A stretch of DNA of 32,292 nucleotides from an uncultured Christensenellaceae bacterium (GTDB lineage: Bacteria; Bacillota; Clostridia; Christensenellales; Borkfalkiaceae), in the NCBI GenBank assembly GCA_910589015.1, contig CAJUSA010000014.1, forward strand, positions 30,250-62,541. The letters are read 5' to 3'. This document shows positions 15,179 through 22,440 of the stretch, piece by piece; the stretch's first letter is position 1; each line of letters starts with the position of its first letter. The notes under the pieces were generated by a model, which was not told the origin of the DNA, ran no database searches, and saw nothing but the letters and a program-made list of their open reading frames with translations. The position numbers were made by a program, and so were the translations under genes.

Positions 15179-15313
15179 ATGAAAAGAACGTATCAACCCA
15201 AAAAGAGAACGCGCAGCAAAGTGCACGGATTCCGTGAGAGAATGAAGTCGCAGGGCGGCAGAAAGGTTCTCAAGAGAAGAAGAGCGAAGGGAAGAAAGCA
15301 TATCTCCGCTTAA
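15179..15313 (+). CDS. rpmH: Ribosomal protein bL34
   Basis: 44 residues, complete and of normal length: starts MKRTYQPKKRTRSKVHGFRE, contains RMKSQGGRKVL and ends in a run of basic residues, HISA. It is a component of the large ribosomal subunit. A good AGGAGTG site precedes the ATG by 8 bases. rnpA begins 6 bases after its stop, the near-universal rpmH-rnpA pairing. Confidence 0.97.
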   Translation: MKRTYQPKKRTRSKVHGFRERMKSQGGRKVLKRRRAKGRKHISA

Positions 15314-15319
15314 CAAAGC

Positions 15320-15643
15320 ATGAAGTATCTCACCGTAAAGGCAAAGAAAGAGTTTGAAAAAATTCTGAAAAACGGAAAACGCGCCTATTCCGAATCGCTC
15401 ACGATCGTCTATCTCGAACAAAAAGAGTTAAAGATGGCGGTTTGCGTGGGGAAGAAATTCGGAAAAAGCGTGCAAAGAAACGCGATCAAACGCCTGCTTC
15501 GGGAGGCGTTTCGGGTGTACTGCGGAAATATGCGTTCCTGTTCCGTGCTCTTGATCCCGCGGGTGAGAGAAGATTATTCCTACCGCCGCTATGTGCGCGA
15601 TATGGGAAAATTATTCGCAAAGGAACGCCTTCTTGAAGGTTAA
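15320..15643 (+). CDS. rnpA: Ribonuclease P protein component
   Basis: 107 residues. It binds the RNase P RNA and helps recognise the 5' leader of precursor tRNA. The signature helix KSVQRNAIKRLLREAFR (about 49-65) carries the conserved RNR-type motif, preceded by the strand AVCVGKKFG. It follows rpmH by 6 bases and its end overlaps the probable start of yidD by 11 bases. Confidence 0.95.
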   Translation: MKYLTVKAKKEFEKILKNGKRAYSESLTIVYLEQKELKMAVCVGKKFGKSVQRNAIKRLLREAFRVYCGNMRSCSVLLIPRVREDYSYRRYVRDMGKLFAKERLLEG

Positions 15644-15935
15644 ATTCAAAGAACTTGCCGCCGCGAACGCAAAATATCTGCGCAAAACGGTGTTCAGACC
15701 GTTTTTACGGGGGATCTGTATCCGGATGATCTGTTTTTACCAGAATCATCTTTCGCGGCATACCTGCCTTTATAGCCCCACCTGCTCGGAATATACCAAG
15801 CGATGCATCAATAACTGGGGCGTGGCGGTCGGCATTTTGCTGGGAATGTGGCGCATTTTGCGCTGCAATCCCCTCTCGAAGGGCGGAATCGACGAAGCTC
15901 CCGAAGTATTCTGGAAGCGCAGGTGGCTCTTATAA
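15633..15935 (+). CDS. yidD: YidD membrane protein insertion efficiency factor
   Basis: About 100 residues if started at the TTG at 15633, which has AAGGAA 7 bases upstream; an ATG at 15591 in the same frame would lie deep inside rnpA and is less likely. The family core is clear: GICIRMICFYQNHLSRHTCLYSP-TCSEY (three conserved cysteines Cys-x6-Cys area), then KRCINNWGVAVGILLGMWRI and RCNPLSKGGID. YidD is a small membrane-associated protein encoded between rnpA and yidC in most bacteria and helps YidC-dependent insertion. The start is uncertain; the identity is not. Confidence 0.88.
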   Translation: MKVKFKELAAANAKYLRKTVFRPFLRGICIRMICFYQNHLSRHTCLYSPTCSEYTKRCINNWGVAVGILLGMWRILRCNPLSKGGIDEAPEVFWKRRWLL

Positions 15936-15969
15936 GACAAGCCGTCTTATTCGATATAAGGAAATCAGA

Positions 15970-17454
15970 ATGTCCTTTTTAACAACGTTACTTTCCCAAT
16001 ACGGCGTTTCTCTTCTGAAAGAAGGGTTTTCGGTCGGGCTCGATTGGCTCGGTCAGTTTGCGCGCGTGATCATCGAGGGCGTCGGCGTGCTCGGCGCGGG
16101 TATTATCGTCTTTACGCTCGTCCTGAAAGCGATCACCCTGCCCTTCGACATCTATCAGCGCGTCAAAATGCGCAAACAGACGCTTTTGATGAAGCAGATG
16201 AAACCCGAGCTCGAAAAATTACAGCAGACGTATGCCAACGATAAGAATATGTACAACCAGAAAATGATGGAGTTGTACAAAAAGAACGGGTATTCGATGC
16301 TCGGCGCGTGTTTGCCCATGATTATCTCGCTTGTCATTCTCATCGTGGCGTTTCAGGGATTCCGCACCTATTCGCAATATGCCAACCTGAAAATGTATGT
16401 GAACATGTCCGAGCAGTATAACGCGGCGGTGTTAGAGCATGCGCCAAACGGAAAAGATTTTCATTTACCCGTCGAAGGGCAGGAAAACGACGAACTCACG
16501 ATCACTTGGGTTCAGAACTTCGATACGACGGAAAAAGTCGAATATATCGAAGACGGCATTGTATACACCTATTATACGCAGGATCTGACCGAAGGCGAAG
16601 AGACCGTACGCCATAAATTTTTACGCGTGCATGCACAGGACGAAAGCAAATTTATTTCCTATATGTATTCGCTCGACGCCGTTTCGACGCGCAGTTATGA
16701 CGTCGACAGTGAACGCCTGAAAAACGTGATGGGCGACGAATTTATACAGTTCACGGTAGACGGAGAGGGAAACGCGGTCAGCGAAGAGCTTGCCTGTAAA
16801 AACGTCGTAAAAAAGATCGGCGCGACGGCTGCGGCGGAATGGTATCGTAAAAACGACGCACACTTCTTATGGGTGAAGAATATCTGGTACCCCGACGTTT
16901 CGTACAAGAACCCCATTCAGGATTATAGAGGGTTTTCCGATAGTTTCAGAAACGTGAAAGTGACGTATCCCGACGGGACGAAAAAGGATCTTCTCAACGA
17001 GATCGACAAACCGAGTTACGAAAGCCTCGTTTCGGAATTGCAGGCGGAAACCAAATCGCCGAACGGATATTTTATCCTGATTATCCTTTCGATCGGGTTG
17101 ATGGTGCTTTCGCAGTTCGTATCCATGCGCAGTCAGAAGGAATCCAACCAGTATCAGACGGTCGACGGTTCGGGCGCGAAGACGCAGAAGATGATGCTCA
17201 TCATGATGCCCCTCATCTATGCCGTGTTTGCTTTTATGTACAGCGGTGCGTTCTCGATCTACATGGTCATGTCGAGTTTGGTATCGCTCGTCGTTACCCT
17301 TTTATCGAATCTTATAATCGGCATTGTTTATAAGAAAAAGGAACACGATACGGTAAAACAGCAGACCGTGCGCAAACTGCCTTGGATGAAAGACGGCTAC
17401 GAGGCAAAACAGGATAAAAACAAAAAAGACAACGACCGCAAAAATAAGCGGTAA
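15970..17454 (+). CDS. yidC: YidC/Oxa1 membrane protein insertase with large extracytoplasmic loop
   Basis: 494 residues, versus about 210-290 for typical Gram-positive forms. TM1 is about 33-58 (GIIVFTLVLKAITLPFDIY), the cytoplasmic hairpin 62-105, TM2 about 108-131 (YSMLGACLPMIISLVILIVA), TM3 about 366-386, TM4 about 405-428 (MMLIMMPLIYAVFAFMY), TM5 about 429-454. Between TM2 and TM3 lies a ~230-residue loop that should be extracytoplasmic; it includes an acidic strand-rich part (165-295) and the conserved FLWVKNIWYPD (299-309). The groove position that is Arg in B. halodurans YidC2 aligns with Lys53. There is no lipoprotein signal. The basic tail (KDNDRKNKR) fits ribosome contact. A small hairpin (15932-15950) precedes its ribosome site. 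Confidence 0.93.
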   Translation: MSFLTTLLSQYGVSLLKEGFSVGLDWLGQFARVIIEGVGVLGAGIIVFTLVLKAITLPFDIYQRVKMRKQTLLMKQMKPELEKLQQTYANDKNMYNQKMMELYKKNGYSMLGACLPMIISLVILIVAFQGFRTYSQYANLKMYVNMSEQYNAAVLEHAPNGKDFHLPVEGQENDELTITWVQNFDTTEKVEYIEDGIVYTYYTQDLTEGEETVRHKFLRVHAQDESKFISYMYSLDAVSTRSYDVDSERLKNVMGDEFIQFTVDGEGNAVSEELACKNVVKKIGATAAAEWYRKNDAHFLWVKNIWYPDVSYKNPIQDYRGFSDSFRNVKVTYPDGTKKDLLNEIDKPSYESLVSELQAETKSPNGYFILIILSIGLMVLSQFVSMRSQKESNQYQTVDGSGAKTQKMMLIMMPLIYAVFAFMYSGAFSIYMVMSSLVSLVVTLLSNLIIGIVYKKKEHDTVKQQTVRKLPWMKDGYEAKQDKNKKDNDRKNKR

Positions 17455-17469
17455 AAGAGGATAAAGACT

Positions 17470-18351
17470 ATGGCAAGACAGGAAATTTTTTCGGGGAAAA
17501 CGGTCGAAGAAGCGATCGAGGCGGGGCTTGCCGCCATGAATCTCACCAAAGACGAAGTTGAAATCGAAGTTCTCGAAGAAGGAAAAAAGAAGCTGTTGGG
17601 CAAATCCCTCTCGGCACAGGTACGCATGAGCGAAAAAGAAACCCTTTCGGACGCGCAGCGCGCCGTCGGGTTTTTGAAAGGTTTATTCGAGGTGCTTGCG
17701 CTCGAAGCCGAACCGGTGATCGCCGAAGAAGGTGAAAAAATCGTTATTTCACTGAACGTCGATTCGACAAAGGGCGTGATCGGCCGCCGCGGGGAAATCA
17801 TCGATTCCATTCAGACGCTTGCGGGCGCAGTGGCGAATACGGGCAGAAGAGATTATAAGCGCGTCGTCGTCGACTGCGGCAATTACCGCGAGGAACGCGA
17901 AGAAACGTTAAAACGCGTGGCGCAGAAACTTGCCGCGAAAGCGGTAAAAACGGGCAAAAGAATGCGCTTAGAGCCGATGAACCCCTATGAAAGACGCATT
18001 ATCCATTCGGCGCTTGCCGAAAACGACGAAGTGACGACCAAGAGCGAAGGAAGCGAACCGTCGCGTTACGTCGTCATCATGCCGAAGAACAGAAAGCCCT
18101 ATCATAAAAGCGACCGGAATGACCGCGGCGGTAAAAACTTCCGTGACAATCGTGACAACCGAGGCCGTTCCTCTTACGAAAAGAAACCCTATCCTCGCCG
18201 TGAACTGCCCGAAGAGAGCACGCCCGAGTCGTCGGGAACGAGTTTTAAGCGCGGCGAATCGAGCTTTAAGAAAGGCGGTTTCTCGGGCTTTTTCGGAACC
18301 TATCTCGGCAACGACGACGAAACCCCTACCGACAACAACGACGAAGAATAA
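17470..18351 (+). CDS. khpB: RNA-binding protein KhpB (Jag/SpoIIIJ-associated)
   Basis: 293 residues. Order: Jag_N (1-52, ARQEIFSGKTVEEAIEAGL), a KH domain (about 80-160) with the GVIGRRGEIIDSIQ loop, an R3H domain (about 165-200, EPMNPYERRIIHSAL, with the R-x3-H pair), then a ~90-residue tail rich in Arg, Asn, Gly and Ser (NDRGGKNFRDNRDNRGRSS) ending in an acidic DDETPTDNNDEE. KhpB binds many RNAs and affects cell division and elongation in streptococci. Most homologues stop soon after R3H, so the disordered tail is an extension, possibly for RNA condensation or partner binding. Encoded 15 bases after yidC as usual, with an AGAGGATAAAG site. Confidence 0.94.
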   Translation: MARQEIFSGKTVEEAIEAGLAAMNLTKDEVEIEVLEEGKKKLLGKSLSAQVRMSEKETLSDAQRAVGFLKGLFEVLALEAEPVIAEEGEKIVISLNVDSTKGVIGRRGEIIDSIQTLAGAVANTGRRDYKRVVVDCGNYREEREETLKRVAQKLAAKAVKTGKRMRLEPMNPYERRIIHSALAENDEVTTKSEGSEPSRYVVIMPKNRKPYHKSDRNDRGGKNFRDNRDNRGRSSYEKKPYPRRELPEESTPESSGTSFKRGESSFKKGGFSGFFGTYLGNDDETPTDNNDEE

Positions 18352-18362
18352 AACAAGAAAAA

Positions 18363-18390
18363 ACGCCCCGCTTGACGGGGCGTTTTTTTA
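18363..18390. terminator. Terminator after jag (bidirectional)
   Basis: Stem ACGCCCCG / CGGGGCGT (18363-18370, 18376-18383), loop CTTGA, followed by a T tract on the plus strand and preceded by an A tract, so it also ends the minus-strand gene at 18388. Confidence 0.92.
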
Positions 18391-18624
18391 TACCTGCGTT
18401 GCGCCGAGAAAGCGGTTTGCGTTCGCTTTCGTGTAGCTGCAAATGTTTTCTTTTTTGAAAGGCGAATCCTCGCCGCCGTTCGTGTAGATAAAATAATCGC
18501 CCTCGGGGGTCTGGTAAAGCGTTGCCTCGTAACCTGTCGGCTCGCCCCAAACGCCGTGCGTGACTTTTTTGATAACCGTAGCTGTTTCCGTATCGAAAAC
18601 TTTCGTTTTCGTTCTCTTGACCAT
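18388..18624 (-). CDS. Small conserved-looking protein of unknown function
   Basis: 78 residues, probably a small soluble domain: KTKVFDTETATVIKKVTHGVWGEPTGYE, then a strand-turn-strand with LYQTPEGDYFIYTNGGEDSPF and a helical end KKENICSYTKANANRFLGA. There is no signal or membrane segment. A strong AAGGAGTGG ribosome site and a consensus promoter precede it, so it is a real gene. The stop overlaps the foot of the shared terminator. I do not recognise a named family; the fold looks like a small beta-rich regulator or binding module. It is one of three minus-strand genes right of the origin. Confidence 0.75.
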   Translation of the reverse strand: MVKRTKTKVFDTETATVIKKVTHGVWGEPTGYEATLYQTPEGDYFIYTNGGEDSPFKKENICSYTKANANRFLGATQV

Positions 18625-18659
18625 ATTTCGTCCACTCCTTAATCCATATTTCTATCGTT

Positions 18660-18688
18660 ATTTTAATGAAAATGAAAAAATTTGTCAA
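18660..18688 (-). promoter_or_regulatory. Promoter of the 78-residue gene
   Basis: Minus strand: perfect TTGACA (18688-18683), 17 bases, TAAAAT (18665-18660), in a very AT-rich surround. Confidence 0.8.
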
Positions 18689-18730
18689 CAAAATAAGCAA
18701 CTTTTATAAAAAAATTTGCATTTTTTCACG

Positions 18731-19270
18731 TTAAGCAAACTTCAATTCGTCTTTTACGGTGAGCGATGCGATCGCCCCCGCCGCGATTTCCGCCATTGAA
18801 TAGACCAGATTTAACCGCGTGAGATTGAGCAGAGAATAAGAAAACGCCGATTTTTCGGCTACGATCCCCAGTACGGAAACGTCGCCGACGCTGCCGAGCC
18901 GTTTATTCGTGCCCGAACCGGGGCGCAGCGGACCCTGTACGACTTTCAGAAGCCCGATATCGCTGCCTTCGCCCACGGCGGCGTCAACGGCAATTATTTT
19001 ACTTCGCGGGTGGCAACGGCGCAGAAATTCATTGACGTATTTTACTTCTTTTGCGGTGACCGGATTTTTCAGCGAACCGTAAATATAGCAGCACGAGGCT
19101 TTGCGCCGCAGCATCGTTCCCGTGATCGGTCCCATGGCGTCGCCTACGGCAAGATCACTGCCGATGCAGAGCACGACGGGCGGTGCGTCTAATTTGCCCA
19201 AACAGCGCGACAGCGCCATCATCAGCCCCGTTTCGGCAAGCGAATTGTGAAAATGAAAAGTAAATTCCAT
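18731..19270 (-). CDS. yyaC: YyaC/DUF1256 sporulation protein
   Basis: 179 residues. The conserved motif CIGSDLAVGDAMGPITGTML (about 35-54) marks the GPR-like YyaC family, found near-exclusively in endospore formers. Other family landmarks are YGSLKNPVTAKEV, IIAVDAAVGEGSDIG, VVQGPLRPGSGTNKRLGSVGDVSVLGIV and the C-terminal NLVYSMAEIAAGAIAS. Exact biochemistry is not established; it resembles an aspartyl-protease-related germination protease core but is not proven to cleave. The ATG at 19270 has AGAGGAATT upstream; the longer frame to 19450 overlaps the divergent cvpA promoter and is rejected. I could not find a convincing sigma-F or sigma-G promoter. Confidence 0.86.
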   Translation of the reverse strand: MEFTFHFHNSLAETGLMMALSRCLGKLDAPPVVLCIGSDLAVGDAMGPITGTMLRRKASCCYIYGSLKNPVTAKEVKYVNEFLRRCHPRSKIIAVDAAVGEGSDIGLLKVVQGPLRPGSGTNKRLGSVGDVSVLGIVAEKSAFSYSLLNLTRLNLVYSMAEIAAGAIASLTVKDELKFA

Positions 19271-19339
19271 ATATAATTCCTCTTTACCGCTTGATTGTTG
19301 CCCTTTGCCGGCGATTTTATAACAATTTTGCAGAAATGA

Positions 19340-19368
19340 TTGTGAAGAAGGCAAAAATATGCTATAAT
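19340..19368 (+). promoter_or_regulatory. Promoter of the cvpA gene
   Basis: TTGTGA (19340-19345), 17 bases, TATAAT (19363-19368) with TG one base before the -10 (extended -10). GGAGG follows twice, at about 19395 and 19406. Confidence 0.78.
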
Positions 19369-19419
19369 GGTACGGTAAGTTTGATGTTTGATCGGAGGAA
19401 TTGCCGGAGGTGAATAATA

Positions 19420-19974
19420 TTGTACAATTTATTGAGTAGTAATGCCGCAATTTCGCTGGATATTGCTTTTTTTGTAATTATCTTTTTCGGATTACTGTTC
19501 GGCGTGATACGCGGATTTATAAAAAGCGTGTGTAAATGGGCAGGAACGGTGGTTTCGATCTTTATCGCTTTCACCTTTTGTAACGCCTTTCAGGGGGCGC
19601 TGGACGAATGGTTCGGTTTGACAGGCGCATTGATTAGCGCAATAAACTACGAAAAACTGGCAGGATGGATAGCGCTTGCAATCAGTTTTATAATTCTATT
19701 GATAGGCGCAAAATTACTTGCCTGGATTCTCGGAAAAGTCGGAACGGCGCTGGTCGACCGCGTAAAAGCGTTCAGCATGATCAATAAGTTTTTAGGCGGA
19801 TTATTCGGGCTTTTCGAGGCGCTGGTGCTGATTTTTCTGTTGTTGATGATCTGTAAATGGATTTCGGTAGAAGCAATTGATAACTTTATTGCCCAAAGCT
19901 CGATTGTCGGTAGGATTTATCAATGGGAATGGTTCGAAAAATTCTGGACCTTACCGTTTTTCCAACAAATTTAA
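19420..19974 (+). CDS. cvpA: CvpA-family membrane protein
   Basis: 184 residues with four probable membrane helices: about 12-32 (SLDIAFFVIIFFGLLFGVIR), 40-60, 82-104 (GWIALAISFIILLIGAKLLA) and 126-148 (GLFGLFEALVLIFLLLMIC). The N-terminal DIAFFVIIFFGLLFGVIRGF and GGLFGLFEALVLIF follow the CvpA pattern (D-x7-G-x6-GF..., then GxxxGxxxG/A). Homologues are linked to colicin V production in E. coli, and more broadly to envelope stability. The start is the TTG at 19420, 8 bases after CCGGAGGTG; the first ATG in this frame is not closer. Transcribed divergently from yyaC, and monocistronic, with a strong terminator. Confidence 0.85.
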   Translation: MYNLLSSNAAISLDIAFFVIIFFGLLFGVIRGFIKSVCKWAGTVVSIFIAFTFCNAFQGALDEWFGLTGALISAINYEKLAGWIALAISFIILLIGAKLLAWILGKVGTALVDRVKAFSMINKFLGGLFGLFEALVLIFLLLMICKWISVEAIDNFIAQSSIVGRIYQWEWFEKFWTLPFFQQI

Positions 19975-19979
19975 GAAAA

Positions 19980-20014
19980 AGCGTTCTGCGTATACGCGCA
20001 GAACGCTTTTTTTG
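19980..20014 (+). terminator. Terminator of cvpA
   Basis: 11-bp stem AGCGTTCTGCG / CGCAGAACGCT (19980-19990, 19997-20007), loop TATACG, then T7. An A5 tract on the left makes it bidirectional in principle. Confidence 0.93.
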
Positions 20015-20153
20015 CTCAATATTCTGCCGTAAAGGGACAAGCTCACAAAAAGATGAAGTTTATCATGGCTTTTTTAGGGTAATTTTGCACAAAAAACGCC
20101 CAAAACAAGCGAATTTTATGCCCAAGGCACTAAAATTGCAATTTTGCACTAAA

Positions 20154-20169
20154 TGTTTCACGTGAAACA
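20154..20169. other. parS: parS centromere site 1
   Basis: TGTTTCACGTGAAACA, a perfect 16-bp palindrome that matches the consensus Spo0J/ParB site (TGTTNCACGTGAAACA). It lies about 6.2 kb right of the presumed oriC and about 3 kb before parB. Confidence 0.95.
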
Positions 20170-20196
20170 CTGTTTTTCGCGAAAAATTCTTGTCAA

Positions 20197-20212
20197 TGTT
20201 TCATGTGAAACA
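20197..20212. other. parS: parS-like site 2 (one mismatch)
   Basis: TGTTTCATGTGAAACA differs from parS 1 by one base in the central CACGTG (C to T). It is 43 bases downstream of the first on the same side, about four helical turns, so ParB on both could bridge or spread together. Confidence 0.85.
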
Positions 20213-20322
20213 ATTTTTGACACAAATTAGCCGTACGCAAGCCCAAAAACGGGCATAAAACGACTATTTTACGTTAAATTTGTGATAATTTTGAAAATAC
20301 GGAAAGAATTTCCATAAAGTAC

Positions 20323-20351
20323 TTGCCTATTTTTATAAAATATGTTACAAT
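20323..20351 (+). promoter_or_regulatory. Promoter of ftsH
   Basis: TTGCCT (20323-20328), 17 bases, TACAAT (20346-20351) with a TG one base upstream of the -10. The leader of about 58 bases begins with a TTCGCA/TGCGAA hairpin. Confidence 0.75.
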
Positions 20352-20415
20352 GATAGGGTAAAATTCGCACATACTGCGAAATAATAAGAAAACGAAAAAA
20401 ATACAAGGAGTTTAG

Positions 20416-22425
20416 ATGAGCAAGACGGTTAAATCGATTATTATCGTCGTCATGGTTGCGGTGCTCGGTATCGGTGCTTATTTTCTCATAACTTATCTCG
20501 ATAAGATGCATCGAAAGATAAGCACATATGAGTTCGAGTCGCTGATTCAACCGTACGAAGGCGAAGATAATACCGAAAATGAAGGCGGCGATCAGATTCT
20601 TTCCATAACAACAGCGAAAGAAGAAAAGAAAATGATCGTAAAGGTAGTGTTCGACGGGTATAATGTATACGGTTATACCGATATAAAGGCGAAATCGTAT
20701 GCCTACTGGGCACATTATCCGAGCGTTTACACCTATGAAAGTATGACGGATTGGGTAAACACGCACGGAAAAGGGCTGCAAGACTACGATATGTCTGATC
20801 CAAACGCGGGTGCGGGGTGGGGGAACGTGCTCTATATCGCTGTGCTTGTGGTCGGCGTGGTTGCCTTCTTCCTTATATTACGCGCGACAAGCGGCGGTGG
20901 CGGCAAAGTCATGAACTTCGGCAAAACCAAAGCGAAGATCACGACGAATATTAAAGTAAGGTTCTCCGACGTTGCCGGGGCGGAAGAAGAGAAGGAAGAG
21001 CTGAAAGAAGTTGTGGAATTCTTACGCAGTCCGAAGAAGTTCTCTGATCTCGGTGCGAAGATCCCGAAGGGCGTTCTGCTTGTCGGCCCTCCCGGAACGG
21101 GTAAAACTTTGTTCGCCAAAGCCGTTGCTGGCGAGGCGGGCGTGCCGTTCTTCTCGGTCAGCGGTTCAGACTTTGTGGAAATGTACGTCGGCGTGGGTGC
21201 TTCCCGCGTACGCGACTTATTCGATATGGCGAAACGCAGTCAGCCCTGCATTATCTTCATCGACGAAATTGATGCGGTCGGGCGTCAGCGCGGCGCAGGA
21301 CTTGGCGGTGGACATGACGAACGCGAGCAAACCCTTAACCAGATTCTCGTTCAGATGGACGGCTTTGAAACAAACGAGGGCGTCATTGTTATGGCGGCGA
21401 CTAACCGTGCCGACATTCTCGACAACGCATTGCTTCGTCCCGGGCGCTTTGACAGACAGATTTACGTCAATCTGCCCGACGTGAAGGGGCGCGAACAGAT
21501 CCTCAAGGTGCACGCGCGCAATAAACCGCTTGCGCCCGAAGTTAACTTCAAAATTATCGCGCGCATGACGAGCGGATTTTCAGGCGCCGACCTTGCCAAC
21601 CTTTTGAACGAGGCTGCCATATTGGCTGCCCGCGAAGGCAAGACTATGATCGGCAACCATGAGCTTTACGAAGGTATTAATAAGGTTATCATGGGACCTC
21701 AGAAAAAGAGCCGCGTTGTAACCGAGGCCGACAAGAAATGTACCGCATATCACGAGGCAGGGCATGCCGTTCTTGCCAAACTGTGCGAAAAGACCGAAAA
21801 CGTGCACGAAGTTTCGATCATTCCCCGCGGTATGGCGGCAGGCTACACGCTTACCCGCCCCGAAAACGACGACATGGATTATACTGTTAAGAAACTTAAC
21901 GATATGATCTGCATGATGCTCGGCGGCCGCGTGGCGGAAGAAATCGTCATTCAGGACGTTTCGGCAGGGGCCTCGAATGATATTAAACGCGTTTCGCAGA
22001 TCGCGCGCAAGATGGTGACCGAATGGGGCATGAGCGAAAAGCTCGGGCCGATCGCGTATGCGAGCGACGGACCGGTATTTATCGGGCGCGATTTCGAAGA
22101 ACGCACGACTTATTCCGAAGAAACGGCGGGCGTGATCGACGAAGAAGTGAAATCCATCGTTTCTACCGCTTATACGCGCGCGAAAAAATTGCTGACCGAA
22201 AACCGTTCCATTCTCGACAATATGGCGCGTGTGCTCGTCGAGCGGGAAACCATCTATACCGCCGAAGTCGACATGCTCATGAAGGGCGCCGATTGGAATG
22301 AAGTGCTTGCCTATATGGAAAGTCACGATAACGGTATGCCCGATAACCCGTTCGGCAATCAGACCGCGGCGGAACAGCGCGAAGAGACGACCCCTTCCGA
22401 AGAGAATCCCGACAAAAAAGATTAA
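20416..22425 (+). CDS. ftsH: ATP-dependent zinc metalloprotease FtsH
   Basis: 669 residues. It degrades membrane and regulatory proteins. TM1 about 7-27, an extracytoplasmic region about 28-135, TM2 about 138-156, then the AAA module with Walker A GPPGTGKT (224-231), Walker B FIDEID (281-286), the arginine-finger region RPGRFDRQIY (341-350), and the zinc site HEAGH (446-450). The acidic tail (TAAEQREETTPSEENPDKKD) is disordered. CAAGGAGTTTAG precedes the ATG. In many Bacillota ftsH lies with tilS and hpt; here it stands between parS and parA, and parA follows by 15 bases, so ftsH, parA and parB may share one transcript. Confidence 0.97.
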   Translation: MSKTVKSIIIVVMVAVLGIGAYFLITYLDKMHRKISTYEFESLIQPYEGEDNTENEGGDQILSITTAKEEKKMIVKVVFDGYNVYGYTDIKAKSYAYWAHYPSVYTYESMTDWVNTHGKGLQDYDMSDPNAGAGWGNVLYIAVLVVGVVAFFLILRATSGGGGKVMNFGKTKAKITTNIKVRFSDVAGAEEEKEELKEVVEFLRSPKKFSDLGAKIPKGVLLVGPPGTGKTLFAKAVAGEAGVPFFSVSGSDFVEMYVGVGASRVRDLFDMAKRSQPCIIFIDEIDAVGRQRGAGLGGGHDEREQTLNQILVQMDGFETNEGVIVMAATNRADILDNALLRPGRFDRQIYVNLPDVKGREQILKVHARNKPLAPEVNFKIIARMTSGFSGADLANLLNEAAILAAREGKTMIGNHELYEGINKVIMGPQKKSRVVTEADKKCTAYHEAGHAVLAKLCEKTENVHEVSIIPRGMAAGYTLTRPENDDMDYTVKKLNDMICMMLGGRVAEEIVIQDVSAGASNDIKRVSQIARKMVTEWGMSEKLGPIAYASDGPVFIGRDFEERTTYSEETAGVIDEEVKSIVSTAYTRAKKLLTENRSILDNMARVLVERETIYTAEVDMLMKGADWNEVLAYMESHDNGMPDNPFGNQTAAEQREETTPSEENPDKKD

Positions 22426-22440
22426 CGGAGAGAGAAGAAT

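Larger units (their letters stand above)
20015..20415 (+). other. Gene-free region with parS pair and ftsH promoter
   Basis: No gene in this ~400 bases. It holds two parS sites (20154-20169, 20197-20212), the ftsH promoter (20323-20351) and, just after the start point, a hairpin TTCGCA / TGCGAA (20364-20380). The rest is AT-rich with repeated TTTTGCAC words (about 20082 and 20141) of unknown meaning. Confidence 0.7.
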
